This document shows positions 1 to 8,966 of a stretch of 56,961 bases of DNA, one piece after another (the first letter of the stretch is position 1; each line of letters starts with the position of its first letter). The stretch is taken from positions 1-56,961 of the forward strand of contig CANFHO010000003.1 in NCBI GenBank assembly GCA_947447005.1, written 5' to 3'. Under the pieces are notes generated by a model that saw only the letters and a program-made list of their open reading frames with translations, was not told the origin of the DNA and searched no databases. This DNA is from Chitinophagaceae bacterium. GTDB taxonomy: Bacteria > Bacteroidota > Bacteroidia > Chitinophagales > Chitinophagaceae. Position numbers and translations under genes: made by a program.

Positions 1-1187
1 AAATCAGTATATTTCAAATTGAAACGCTGACTTAAATGAAAATTTGTAAGGGACCCTTTATAGAGATAAACGCCATTTCTGATGTTCAACTGATGCCAAA
101 CCAGCTTCTCCAGCCCCCCCTCATCACTGATGGTAAGCAACAATGGCATTAACACATTGCTGATTGCCTGCGATGCCGTTTTGGCAAAACCAGATGGAAT
201 ATTGGGCACCCCATAATGAATGACCCCATATTTGGAGACAATTGGGTGTTCATGAGATGTTACCTCTGAAGTTTCAAAACATCCTCCCCTGTCAATACTC
301 ACATCAATAATGACACTTCCTGGTCGCATGGCTGCAACCATTTCTTCTGTAACAACAATCGGCGTTCTTCCACTTGAAGAAGAAAGAGCACCAACAGCCA
401 CATCACAGGTTTTGAGTTGTTTTGCAAGGATTTTGGGTTCTAAAACCGAAGTCCACAATCGCGCCCCAATATTATTTTGAAGCCTCTTCAACTTGTAAAT
501 ATTGTTATCAAAAATCTTAACACTAGCGCCAACCGCGAGGGCTGTTCTTGCAGCATATTCACCTACAATTCCTGCGCCAATAATAATAACTTTTGTTGGG
601 GGGATTCCTGAGATGCCACCCAATAACATCCCTTTACCACTATTGGTACTGCTGAGATATTGTCCTGCAATCAACATAACCGCACTTCCCGCAATCTCGC
701 TCATACTCCTGACAATGGGATTATGACCAGACTCATCCTTTAGGTTCTCAAATGAAAGTGCAGTAATTTTTTTATCCATCATCTTCTCCAGGATATGGGT
801 CTTCATAACTGGTAGATGTATGGGAGAGATGATGGTTTGCCCAATATTTAGCAATGGTAATTCTTCCTCTGAAACAGGTGCAGATTTTACAACCAAATCA
901 TTTTTAAAAAGTTCTTTTTTGTCATGTACAATTTCAGCCCCTGCCTCTGCATAATCATTGTCTGAAAAATGAGAACCCTCACCTGCCTTATGTTCTACCA
1001 TCACTTGATGCCCATTGCTCACCAACACGCCAACAGCATCTGGGGTCAATGCAATCCTGTTTTCCTGAAATGCATTTTCTTTGGGAATGGCAATAGACAA
1101 TGAGGTTGCAGAAGGCTTAACATCCAATGTTTCCTCCAATGTTTCATAGGAAAAAGATGAACTTACAAAAGGTTTTTTAGGAAGCAT
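1..1187 (-). CDS. ald: Alanine dehydrogenase (C-terminus cut off by window edge)
   Basis: Oxidatively deaminates L-alanine to pyruvate with NAD+ in the cytoplasm. The reading frame is open from an ATG at 1187 down to base 3, giving about 395 residues with no stop, so the last few residues lie outside the window. The AlaDH/PNT N-terminal domain is seen in KENAFQENRIALTPDAV (near residue 37) and VEHKAGEGSHFSD, and the NAD-binding Rossmann part in VIIIGAGIVGEYAART. The final visible part, HYGVPNIPSGFAKTAS, is typical of alanine dehydrogenases and unlike the alpha subunit of transhydrogenase. It begins with about 35 residues before the usual family start. It lies 21 bp behind tsaE on the same strand and is probably co-transcribed with it. 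Confidence 0.93.
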   Translation of the reverse strand, partial: MLPKKPFVSSSFSYETLEETLDVKPSATSLSIAIPKENAFQENRIALTPDAVGVLVSNGHQVMVEHKAGEGSHFSDNDYAEAGAEIVHDKKELFKNDLVVKSAPVSEEELPLLNIGQTIISPIHLPVMKTHILEKMMDKKITALSFENLKDESGHNPIVRSMSEIAGSAVMLIAGQYLSSTNSGKGMLLGGISGIPPTKVIIIGAGIVGEYAARTALAVGASVKIFDNNIYKLKRLQNNIGARLWTSVLEPKILAKQLKTCDVAVGALSSSSGRTPIVVTEEMVAAMRPGSVIIDVSIDRGGCFETSEVTSHEHPIVSKYGVIHYGVPNIPSGFAKTASQAISNVLMPLLLTISDEGGLEKLVWHQLNIRNGVYLYKGSLTNFHLSQRFNLKYTD

Positions 1188-1208
1188 GACGACAATTGTG
1201 TTTTCAAG

Positions 1209-1652
1209 TTAGTCATTTTTAATGGAGCGAACAACGATATGCCTTTCACCATCAGGCATATGTGATAGTTCAACATGCAATGCATCATCAGGAATGACAG
1301 AAGGTACTTTCGAAGGCCATTCCACAAAAGATATTCCATCCCCATAGATACAATCTTCAATGCCCGCATGTCGGGCCTCTTCCTCATCCGCCAATCGATA
1401 CATATCTATATGATAAATCCGAACTGGTTTTTCAGCTAATGTACCTTCGTATTCATTTATGATTGAAAAAGTAGGACTGCCAACTGAATCTTTCACCCGC
1501 AAACAACGGCATATCTCTGCAATCAAGGTGGTTTTACCTGCACCCAATTCACCCTCAAATGCAACAACTTTGCTTACTGGAAGAATTTCTGATAGCATTT
1601 GGGCCACCACGGTAATTTCCTCTAATGCATAAGTTCTCTCCAGTATATTCAT
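1209..1652 (-). CDS. tsaE: tRNA threonylcarbamoyladenosine biosynthesis ATPase TsaE
   Basis: ATPase partner of TsaB/TsaD in making the t6A modification at position 37 of tRNAs that read ANN codons. The protein is about 147 residues, the usual family size. The P-loop GELGAGKTT is at residues 34-42, followed by SPTFSIINEY and YHIDMYRL, which are characteristic of TsaE, and FVEWPSK near the Walker B position. The frame stays open upstream to 1697, but those extra 15 residues are hydrophobic and unlike the family, so I chose the ATG at 1652. It is divergent from the copper ATPase gene, with 140 bp between them. Confidence 0.93.
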   Translation of the reverse strand: MNILERTYALEEITVVAQMLSEILPVSKVVAFEGELGAGKTTLIAEICRCLRVKDSVGSPTFSIINEYEGTLAEKPVRIYHIDMYRLADEEEARHAGIEDCIYGDGISFVEWPSKVPSVIPDDALHVELSHMPDGERHIVVRSIKND

Positions 1653-1792
1653 ACAAACGAAGATAATACAAATCTGAACGGAGCAAACGGGTTTCAATCA
1701 AGAATGATATTCATCATATCTGATATTTCAGACTATTATCAAATCACAATTTTATACAACTAAAATGCAATGGGATTAAGTAAATTCGTAGT

Positions 1793-3910
1793 ATGGAAAA
1801 CATACATCTGAAAGTTGATGGAATGACCTGTGCAAATTGCGCTCTTACCATCAACAAGTATCTTGATAAAAAAGGAATGCAAAATGTGAAGGTCAATCCA
1901 ATAGATGGTGATGTGTCATTTGAAATGATTGAAGGAACACCAAAAGATGAATTAATTAAAGGAATCAATGATCTGGGTTATAAAGTAGTGGCAGAAAGCA
2001 AAGGGGAAATACCAGAAAAACAAAAATTTCTAAACACACAAGTTGGACGCTTTTTTTTCTGCTTGCCTTTCACACTGGTATTGATGTTACATATGCTGGA
2101 ATCATGGATTCACATTCATTTTTTAATGAATCCATGGTGGCAGTTTGCAATTTGCTTGCCAGTATACTTGATGGGAATGTCTTTCTTTGGAAAGAGTGCC
2201 ATAAAAAGTTTACGCAACGGATTACCCAATATGAATGTATTGATTACCATTGGTGCATCTGCTGCATTTATCTACAGTTTTGTAGGGGCATTGATAGGAC
2301 AAGGACATGAATACATGTTCTATGAAACGGCAGCCACCATCATTACATTGGTATTTTTTGGTAATTACATGGAAGATGCTTCCATTCAATCTACACAACG
2401 TGCTTTGAAGTCTTTGGTAAAGTCACAAAAAGTGATGGCCAATATGATTGCATTTGACGAAAATCATCAGGAGATTATTTTTCCTATTGAAAACACACAA
2501 TTAAAAGTAGGTGATCTTATTTTAGTAAGAAGTGGCGAACAAGTACCAATTGATTGTAAAATTCTTTGGGGAGATGCTCATGTGAATGAGGCCTTGCTTA
2601 CTGGTGAAAGTATTCCGGTTCACAAAATTCAAAAAGACAAAGTCATTGGAGGCAGTATAGTTGAAACAGGACAAATCAAAGCACAGGTTACTGCGGTAGG
2701 AGATGACACCGTCCTTTCCGGTATACTGAATCTGGTTAAGCAGGCACAGGGAGAAAAACCTCCTATTCAACATTTGGCAGACAAAATAAGTGCCATCTTT
2801 GTACCTGCAGTCATTGGCATTGCTGTTATTACTTTTATTGCGAATTATATCTATCTGGGCACATTCACACCTTCATTAATGAGAAGTATCGCTGTATTGG
2901 TTATTGCATGCCCTTGTGCAATGGGACTTGCAACGCCAGCAGCCATTGCAGTTGGCCTTGGAAGAGCAGCAAGAACTGGCATTCTTTTTAGAAATGCAAA
3001 GAGCCTTGAAAATTTTCGAACCATAAAACAAGTGGTATTCGACAAAACAGGAACACTTACAACTGGCTCTTTTAAACTTGCTTCTCATCAGATTTTCGAG
3101 ATGGAAGAAAAAGAATGGCAATCTATTGTATACTCCCTTGAACGATATTCAAACCATCCCATAGCACAATGTGTATCAGCATCATTTAAAACAAAAGATG
3201 AAATAAGGTGGAGCTCAATTGAAGAAGTGAAAGGCCTAGGAATGAAAGGAATTGACAAAGATGGAAATACTTTTTGGGCAGGTTCATATAAAATAGTAAG
3301 TGCCATTACTACAGAATCAATGCACAATGTATACATTGTCAAAAATGATGAACTCATTGGTTGGATTGATGTGGAAGATGAACTCCGACCAGAAGCCAAA
3401 GATGTAATTACTTATTTGCACTCTGTTGGAATAAAAAGTGTTTTATTGAGTGGCGACAGACAAGAAAAATGTGATCATATTGCAAAGCTATTGGGAATTG
3501 ATGTTGTCATTGCAGAACAAACGCCAGAAGAAAAACTGGAAAAGATAGCAGCCTTGAATGCAATTGAACCAACTGCCATGGTTGGCGATGGCATCAATGA
3601 TGCACCAGCCCTTGCAAAAGCTACTATTGGAATTTCTCTTAGCGATGCTTCACAACTTGCAATACAAAGTGCACAAGTTGTTTTGATGAGCCAGGGTTTA
3701 AAAAAACTTCCTACCGCGTTGGGACTAGGTAAGCACACCTATATCACTATCAAGCAAAATTTGTTCTGGGCATTTTTCTACAATATCATTGCTATCCCAA
3801 TTGCAGCGTTGGGATTCCTTACACCAACATTTGGTGCATTGGTCATGGGACTTAGCGATGTAGTTTTGGCCATCAATTCTGTCAGACTATTTTTCAAAAA
3901 AGTAATTTGA
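1793..3910 (+). CDS. copA: Copper-type P1B ATPase (CopA-like)
   Basis: ATP-driven metal pump of the inner membrane, probably exporting Cu(I). Of 705 residues, the N-terminus is a heavy-metal-binding domain with GMTCANC at residues 10-16. Membrane segments follow, then CPC in the helix-6 motif near residue 373, the phosphorylation motif DKTGTLT near 417, GDGINDAP near 597, and two final helices. Known copper ATPases have YN in helix 7, which is present (FFYNIIAIP), and MxxSS in helix 8. Here that site reads MGLSDVVLAIN, with SD in place of SS, so copper is likely but the metal is not proved. The stop codon is followed 4 bp later by recQ. No copper chaperone or CueR/CsoR-type regulator is adjacent. 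Confidence 0.9.
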   Translation: MENIHLKVDGMTCANCALTINKYLDKKGMQNVKVNPIDGDVSFEMIEGTPKDELIKGINDLGYKVVAESKGEIPEKQKFLNTQVGRFFFCLPFTLVLMLHMLESWIHIHFLMNPWWQFAICLPVYLMGMSFFGKSAIKSLRNGLPNMNVLITIGASAAFIYSFVGALIGQGHEYMFYETAATIITLVFFGNYMEDASIQSTQRALKSLVKSQKVMANMIAFDENHQEIIFPIENTQLKVGDLILVRSGEQVPIDCKILWGDAHVNEALLTGESIPVHKIQKDKVIGGSIVETGQIKAQVTAVGDDTVLSGILNLVKQAQGEKPPIQHLADKISAIFVPAVIGIAVITFIANYIYLGTFTPSLMRSIAVLVIACPCAMGLATPAAIAVGLGRAARTGILFRNAKSLENFRTIKQVVFDKTGTLTTGSFKLASHQIFEMEEKEWQSIVYSLERYSNHPIAQCVSASFKTKDEIRWSSIEEVKGLGMKGIDKDGNTFWAGSYKIVSAITTESMHNVYIVKNDELIGWIDVEDELRPEAKDVITYLHSVGIKSVLLSGDRQEKCDHIAKLLGIDVVIAEQTPEEKLEKIAALNAIEPTAMVGDGINDAPALAKATIGISLSDASQLAIQSAQVVLMSQGLKKLPTALGLGKHTYITIKQNLFWAFFYNIIAIPIAALGFLTPTFGALVMGLSDVVLAINSVRLFFKKVI

Positions 3911-3914
3911 TGTA

Positions 3915-5813
3915 TTGAAGGCTCCAAAAGACATATTGAAACAATATTGGGGCCATGAGGCTTTCAGACCCTTACAAGAAGATATTATTCTTCATGCACT
4001 TGAAGGCAAGGATACATTGGCTGTCCTGCCAACAGGTGGTGGAAAATCCATTTGTTTTCAAGTGCCTGCATTGTTGTTGAAGGGTTGCAGTATTGTCATT
4101 TCTCCTTTAATCGCATTAATGGAGGACCAGGTCAGAAACCTGAATGAAAGGGGAATTCCAGCAAAGGCAATTATAGCAGGAATGGGAAATCTGGAAGTAG
4201 AAGAAGTCCTAAAAGATGCCGTTGAAGGGGAAATCAAACTTCTCTACATATCTCCCGAAAGGATCGACTCTAGAAATTTTCAGGAATATTTACCGCATAT
4301 TCCTGTATCCATGATTGCGGTGGATGAGTCCCATTGCATTTCACAATGGGGATATGATTTCAGGCCAGCTTACCTGCATATTTCCAGAATCAGGGATGTT
4401 TTCCCAAAAGTACCCATCATCGCATTAACAGCATCTGCCACTGGAGCTGTTAAAAGTGATATCATTTCTAAAATGAAAATGCGGGATGTTCAAGAGTTCA
4501 TGACTTCCTTTTCAAGACCCAACCTTTCTTACACTGCTGAGAACTGTCCAGATAAAATCAATCGGATCATTCAAATTCTCGAAAAAGTACCAGGCTCTGC
4601 ACTTGTTTATTGTAAAACAAGAAGGAAGACCAAAGAAATGAGCGACCTGTTGAATCAATTTGGTTTGTCGTGCGACTACTATCATGCTGGCCTTGACCAT
4701 GAAACAAGAAAAAACAAACAAGATGATTGGATTAGAGGAAGGACCCGCATTATAGCCTGTACCAATGCGTTTGGCATGGGAATAGACAAACCTGACGTAA
4801 GGTTGGTAATTCATGCAGAGTTGCCTGATTGTCTCGAAAATTATTATCAAGAAGCCGGTCGTGCCGGCAGGGATGGCAACAAGGCTTATGCTATTTTACT
4901 ATATAGCCAGCATGATATAAACGAACTTTTAGAACTACCCAATATAAAATATCCCGGTATTGAAACCATTAGAAAGGTATATCATGCACTTGGAAATTAT
5001 CTTCAAGTACCTGCAGGAGCTGGAGTTGAACAATATTTTGATTTCGATCTGGATACTTTTTTGGATAGATTCAAGCTTCCCCTGCTTGAGGTCATCAATT
5101 CTTTGCAAGCACTTAAACAAGAGAATATCATTTCCTACCTTGACCAGGTAAACAGACCTGCAAAGGTTCAATTTACTTGTGGGAGAAATGATTTGAGTGA
5201 ACTGGAAAAAAATCGCCCGGAATTGGACCCCCTGATCAAGGCATTATTGAGAAATTACAGTGGGGTCTGGGATGTGGAAGTGAATATAAATGAACGACAC
5301 CTTGCAAAACTTGCCAAAAGACCTATCCTGGAGATACAACAAGGATTGAAGATGTTGGATAAATTCGGAATCATTCATTTTACCACTAAAAAAGAATCCC
5401 CGCAAATTAGATATATACAAAATAGGATCACAACATCAGAACTTGAGTTGAATTACGATGAATATCTGGGCAGGAAGAATTCCTACAAGGGAAGAATTGA
5501 TCAAATGATTCAATATTGTGAAACACTTGAATGCCGTTCTGTGTTGATTGGAAAGTATTTTGGGGACTACAAAATTACGAACTGTGGTATATGTGATAAT
5601 TGCTTAAAAAATGCAAAAAAGCGCATTTTACCATCCGAATTTGCCGAATTATATCAAAAAATGATCACTTTTCTTCAAAAAGGACCTGCCACTTTACAGA
5701 CCATTATGAATCATAAAATTGAAAATTCCACACTATTGGAAGAAGTCTTGTCTGAGTTAAAAAAAGAAGGGAAAATAGGAGTAGACAGGGATGGAAGGAT
5801 TTCCCTAAAATAA
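3915..5813 (+). CDS. recQ: RecQ-family ATP-dependent DNA helicase
   Basis: 3'-5' DNA helicase for recombination and repair of stalled forks. The protein has 632 residues. The Walker A motif LPTGGGKSIC is near residue 40, the DExH box appears as DESHCISQWGYDFRP near 138, and helicase motif VI is QEAGRAGRDGN near 315. Four cysteines near residues 535-568 (CETLEC, then CGICDNC) form the RecQ zinc site, followed by a short winged-helix tail; no HRDC domain is evident. The start is a TTG at 3915. The only ATG nearby (3910) gives ATG-TAT-TGA and is out of frame. It follows the copper ATPase by 4 bp and is probably translated from the same message, although the two functions are unrelated. Confidence 0.92.
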   Translation: MKAPKDILKQYWGHEAFRPLQEDIILHALEGKDTLAVLPTGGGKSICFQVPALLLKGCSIVISPLIALMEDQVRNLNERGIPAKAIIAGMGNLEVEEVLKDAVEGEIKLLYISPERIDSRNFQEYLPHIPVSMIAVDESHCISQWGYDFRPAYLHISRIRDVFPKVPIIALTASATGAVKSDIISKMKMRDVQEFMTSFSRPNLSYTAENCPDKINRIIQILEKVPGSALVYCKTRRKTKEMSDLLNQFGLSCDYYHAGLDHETRKNKQDDWIRGRTRIIACTNAFGMGIDKPDVRLVIHAELPDCLENYYQEAGRAGRDGNKAYAILLYSQHDINELLELPNIKYPGIETIRKVYHALGNYLQVPAGAGVEQYFDFDLDTFLDRFKLPLLEVINSLQALKQENIISYLDQVNRPAKVQFTCGRNDLSELEKNRPELDPLIKALLRNYSGVWDVEVNINERHLAKLAKRPILEIQQGLKMLDKFGIIHFTTKKESPQIRYIQNRITTSELELNYDEYLGRKNSYKGRIDQMIQYCETLECRSVLIGKYFGDYKITNCGICDNCLKNAKKRILPSEFAELYQKMITFLQKGPATLQTIMNHKIENSTLLEEVLSELKKEGKIGVDRDGRISLK

Positions 5814-5817
5814 AAAA

Positions 5818-5846
5818 AGGGCCAGGATAGAAATCCAGCCCGTTTT
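5818..5846 (+). terminator. Probable rho-independent terminator after recQ
   Basis: GGGC and GGAT pair with ATCC and GCCC around an AGAA loop, with small bulges (5819-5841), followed by GTTTT. It lies 5 bp after the recQ stop. The stem is imperfect. Confidence 0.45.
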
Positions 5847-5922
5847 AAAATCCAATATCCTATGAAAAACCGGGTTAAAGATATGTTATAAGAATAGAAT
5901 ACCAAAAAAATAGAGTATTATT

Positions 5923-6294
5923 TTATAACTCTTCATCCCGCTCTAACATGAGGATTGCGCCTTGCGGCACAATAAAATATTTATTCCCTTCATATTCAAC
6001 CTCGGTAGCTCCACTCATCAGAAAAATCGCCAAATCTCCTTCACGCGCTTGCAAAGGCACATATTTGACCTTTTCCTCGTCCGACTTCCAAGACTCCTCT
6101 TCTACAGGCACAGGGATAACAAACCCGGGGCCTGTTTTGATAATAACCCCTTGTTGTACTTTTTCCTTTTCCTGAACACCTGGAGGAAGATATAAACCAC
6201 TGGCAGTTTTTTCATTTGGGGTAGATGGCCTGATCAATACCCTGTCGCCAATCACAATGAGCTTCTTGAAAGTATTATCTGATGTTAAATGCAT
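5923..6294 (-). CDS. GroES-like co-chaperonin paralogue
   Basis: Chaperonin-10 fold protein of 123 residues, compared with about 95 for canonical GroES. The family signature is seen in VIGDRVLIRPSTPNEKTASG (residues 14-33) followed by LYLPPG, and in GAILMLER near the end. An insertion of about 20 residues (VPVEEESWKSDEEKVKYVP, about 62-80) enlarges the middle, and the segment corresponding to the GroES mobile loop is TASGLYLPPGVQEKEK. No groEL is adjacent, so this is probably a second, non-operonic GroES-like protein rather than the housekeeping one. Whether it caps GroEL is not known from the sequence. It is convergent with recQ. Confidence 0.85.
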   Translation of the reverse strand: MHLTSDNTFKKLIVIGDRVLIRPSTPNEKTASGLYLPPGVQEKEKVQQGVIIKTGPGFVIPVPVEEESWKSDEEKVKYVPLQAREGDLAIFLMSGATEVEYEGNKYFIVPQGAILMLERDEEL

Positions 6295-6412
6295 AAAATG
6301 AGATGATTAATAGCACTAAAGTTCAAAAAAGAGGGACGTTTAACAAAATTTTATTGGCCTGGACTTTTTTTATATGGCAGTTAAATATTTTATTTGTTGA
6401 AAATCAACACAT

Positions 6413-7120
6413 ATGTCTGATACTACTTCTAAGGCCAAGGTTCTTTTGTGTGAGGATGATCCAAATTTAGGATTGGTCCTTAAAAACTTTTTGGAACTGA
6501 ATGATTTTGATGTAATCCTCGAAAGAGACGGAAGATTGGGTCTCGCAGCCTTTCAACGCGAGAAATTTGAAATCTGCCTTTTGGATGTAATGATGCCAAA
6601 AATGGACGGTTTTATGTTAGCAGAAGAAATCAGAGATATCAACCCGGATATTCCGTTGTTCTTCCTTTCTGCCAAATCAATGAAAGAAGATCAAATTAAA
6701 GGTTATAAACTTGGTGCTGATGACTATATAACCAAACCATTTGATTCAGAGCTCCTATTGTTTAAGATAAAAGCCATCCTAAAAAGAAACGAAGAACAAA
6801 ACAAGGAAAGTGTCAATCAGGAATATGACTTGGGTAAATACCATTTCATTCCAAAATTGAGAGAGCTCTCTATCGACGATAAAAAAATCACTTTGTCGCC
6901 TAAAGAAAATGAACTCCTCAAAATGCTGAGTGAATATAAAAATGATCTCTTACAAAGAGACCTGGCTTTGAAAAAAATCTGGGGAAACGACAATTATTTC
7001 AATGGAAGAAGCATGGACGTGTACATTGCGAAACTCAGAAAATATCTGAAAGAAGATCCAGAAGTAGAAATTGTAAATATCCATGGAAATGGTTTCCGCC
7101 TCATCGTAAAGAACGACTAG
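6413..7120 (+). CDS. OmpR-family response regulator (RprY-like, orphan)
   Basis: DNA-binding response regulator of 235 residues. The receiver domain (8-125) has the acidic pair EDD at 14-16, phospho-acceptor D58 (LLDVMMPKMDG), and K108 in DDYITKPF. The C-terminal winged helix (about 140-233) ends NIHGNGFRLIV, typical of the OmpR/PhoB class. No histidine kinase gene is next to it, so its partner is elsewhere. Resemblance to the Bacteroides regulator RprY is based on overall pattern only. A strong hairpin terminator follows 25 bp after its stop. Confidence 0.9.
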   Translation: MSDTTSKAKVLLCEDDPNLGLVLKNFLELNDFDVILERDGRLGLAAFQREKFEICLLDVMMPKMDGFMLAEEIRDINPDIPLFFLSAKSMKEDQIKGYKLGADDYITKPFDSELLLFKIKAILKRNEEQNKESVNQEYDLGKYHFIPKLRELSIDDKKITLSPKENELLKMLSEYKNDLLQRDLALKKIWGNDNYFNGRSMDVYIAKLRKYLKEDPEVEIVNIHGNGFRLIVKND

Positions 7121-7144
7121 AAATCACAATATTAATAAAACTAC

Positions 7145-7182
7145 AATGGGCATGCCAATTCAGCATGCCCATTTGTTTTATC
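7145..7182. terminator. Bidirectional terminator between response regulator and ruvB
   Basis: A perfect 11-bp stem, AATGGGCATGC (7145-7155) with GCATGCCCATT (7163-7173), has a 7-base loop and is followed by a T-rich run on the plus strand. It sits between two convergent genes and can serve both. Confidence 0.85.
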
Positions 7183-7198
7183 TTAAAAATTATCCAAA

Positions 7199-8224
7199 TT
7201 AGAAGAGTAAATTTTCATTGCCTTTGGGAGAAGTTTTGCCCAAATGATCATAAGCCCTTCGGGTTACTTCCCTACCCCTGGATGTTCTTTGCAAAAACCC
7301 CTGTTGGATCAAAAAAGGCTCATACACATCTTCAATGGTTCCTGGTTCTTCCCCTACTGCTGTGGCAATGGTTCCTAATCCTACAGGCCCACCTTTAAAT
7401 TTATCTATAATTGTAGAAAGTATTCTGTTGTCCATTTCATCTAACCCATGATCATCCACGTGCAATGCCTTTAATGCATGTTTGGTGATCCCAAGATCAA
7501 TGACCCCATTTCCCAAAACCATAGCAAAATCCCGTACTCTTTTAAGCAGACCGTTTGCAATACGTGGTGTTGCTCTGCTCCTGCTTGCAATCTCCCTAGC
7601 AGAGTCTGAAGTTATCTTAGTTCCCAGAATGACAGAGGACCTGTTTACAATACGTTCTAATACTTCGACAGGATAATACTCCAATCTTGACTTTATTGCG
7701 AACCTTGATAGCAATGGAGCTGTCAACAATCCACTTCGGGTGGTAGCACCTATCAATGTAAATGGATTGAGATTGATTTGAATGGTTTTAGCACTTGGAC
7801 CACTATCAATCATGATATCAATTTTATAATCCTCCATCGCAGAATATAAATATTCCTCTACAACATTGCTTAGCCGATGGATTTCATCAATAAATAATAC
7901 ATCATTGGCATCCAAACCTGTTAATAATCCCGCCAGGTCCGCTGGTTTTTCAATCACAGGCCCGGATGTTTCCTTGATATTCACTCCCATTTCCCTTGCT
8001 ACAATTCGGGAAAGGGTTGTTTTACCCAAACCGGGAGGTCCATGAAACAATACATGATCGAGGGCCTCACTCCTCATTTGAGCAGCCTTGATGAAAATGC
8101 GTAGGTTTTCAATAATATCTGGTTGCCCGGAAAATTCCTCCAGGTTACCAGGTCTGATGGTGTTTTCAAATTCACCATCGTTTGAAGACAAGCCTCCGCT
8201 GGGGTCCAAATTCGGATTGATCAT
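7199..8224 (-). CDS. ruvB: Holliday junction branch-migration helicase RuvB
   Basis: AAA+ motor that drives branch migration with RuvA at Holliday junctions. The protein has 341 residues, the usual size. Walker A is [10 protein letters not shown] (about 66-75), Walker B is LFIDEIHRL (about 115-123), sensor 1 is [10 protein letters not shown] (about 159-168), and the C-terminal winged helix contains [13 protein letters not shown]. The start ATG at 8224 opens with a short acidic lead before [13 protein letters not shown]. ruvC is in the same window at 18.0 kb but not in the same operon, and ruvA is not present here. Confidence 0.97.
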   Translation of the reverse strand: MINPNLDPSGGLSSNDGEFENTIRPGNLEEFSGQPDIIENLRIFIKAAQMRSEALDHVLFHGPPGLGKTTLSRIVAREMGVNIKETSGPVIEKPADLAGLLTGLDANDVLFIDEIHRLSNVVEEYLYSAMEDYKIDIMIDSGPSAKTIQINLNPFTLIGATTRSGLLTAPLLSRFAIKSRLEYYPVEVLERIVNRSSVILGTKITSDSAREIASRSRATPRIANGLLKRVRDFAMVLGNGVIDLGITKHALKALHVDDHGLDEMDNRILSTIIDKFKGGPVGLGTIATAVGEEPGTIEDVYEPFLIQQGFLQRTSRGREVTRRAYDHLGKTSPKGNENLLF

Positions 8225-8276
8225 GTTGTGAAATTACGTTCATTCCAGATAAAGAAAACACAAATGTGTAATTGTT

Positions 8277-8966
8277 CTATTTGAAGCGGTTTAAATTCAA
8301 TATCAGATCTGGATCAGGACAATTATGTTGATATGTAGACAACGTGGAGTTGCTGCAAACCCCTGGATAATCCCCTTCATTGCCTTCCAAATCCTGAATC
8401 ACCTGAAAATGCAAATGTGGCGGCCAATATCCATTTTCCAGATGATTCCCGAAATGTGCAATCAATTGCCCCGATACAATCTCATCCCCTGATTTTAATG
8501 TCAAATCCGCTTTTGAAAGATGGCCATACAATGTATGGAAAACAATATTTTCTAATTGATGTTGAAGAATGATGGTTGCCCCATAATCACCTTTTGTATC
8601 ATTGTCTGCAATACTGTGCACCACTGCATTCATAGGTGCAAAAATTTCAGTACCTGCTTTTCCCCAAATATCAATACCTAAATGATTTCTTCTTGGCTCC
8701 TCAGATTTGCTTCCATTAAAGACATCACTTCTTCTATATAGATTCCTATGTTCGCAATATCCACCAATAGCAAATAGTGCATCATGAAGATTCAAGTGTT
8801 CATTGATGGTTTTCTCAAACAAGTGAATGTCTGATATGACCTCTTCTGTCAGATTTGTATTTGAATCACTCAAATCAATTCCAATAATTCGATCTTTGCC
8901 AGCTGCAACTTTCACCACAGGCAAAAAAGTATGCCTATATTTTTGAAGTAAATCAACCAACAACAT
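8277..8966 (-). CDS. M23-family (LytM-type) metallopeptidase-like protein without signal peptide
   Basis: A 229-residue protein with the complete M23 zinc site: HLGID (near residue 95), YGHL (near 148) and PPHLHF (near 184). No signal peptide or membrane helix is visible, so it should stay in the cytoplasm, which is unusual for a cell-wall hydrolase. The stretch from HLGIDIWG to the PGVCS and CPDPDLIL segments resembles, from memory, the middle M23 domain of large fusion proteins that combine an aminoglycoside-phosphotransferase-like kinase, M23 and a class III aminotransferase. Here that module stands alone. Its start overlaps the end of leuS by 14 bp, so translation is coupled. Substrate unknown. 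Confidence 0.8.
   Translation of the reverse strand: MLLVDLLQKYRHTFLPVVKVAAGKDRIIGIDLSDSNTNLTEEVISDIHLFEKTINEHLNLHDALFAIGGYCEHRNLYRRSDVFNGSKSEEPRRNHLGIDIWGKAGTEIFAPMNAVVHSIADNDTKGDYGATIILQHQLENIVFHTLYGHLSKADLTLKSGDEIVSGQLIAHFGNHLENGYWPPHLHFQVIQDLEGNEGDYPGVCSNSTLSTYQHNCPDPDLILNLNRFK

Noticed and set aside
3910-3918. Three-codon mini-cistron ATG-TAT-TGA between the P-ATPase and recQ
   Set aside because: Too short to judge and easily due to chance; no sign of a leader peptide.
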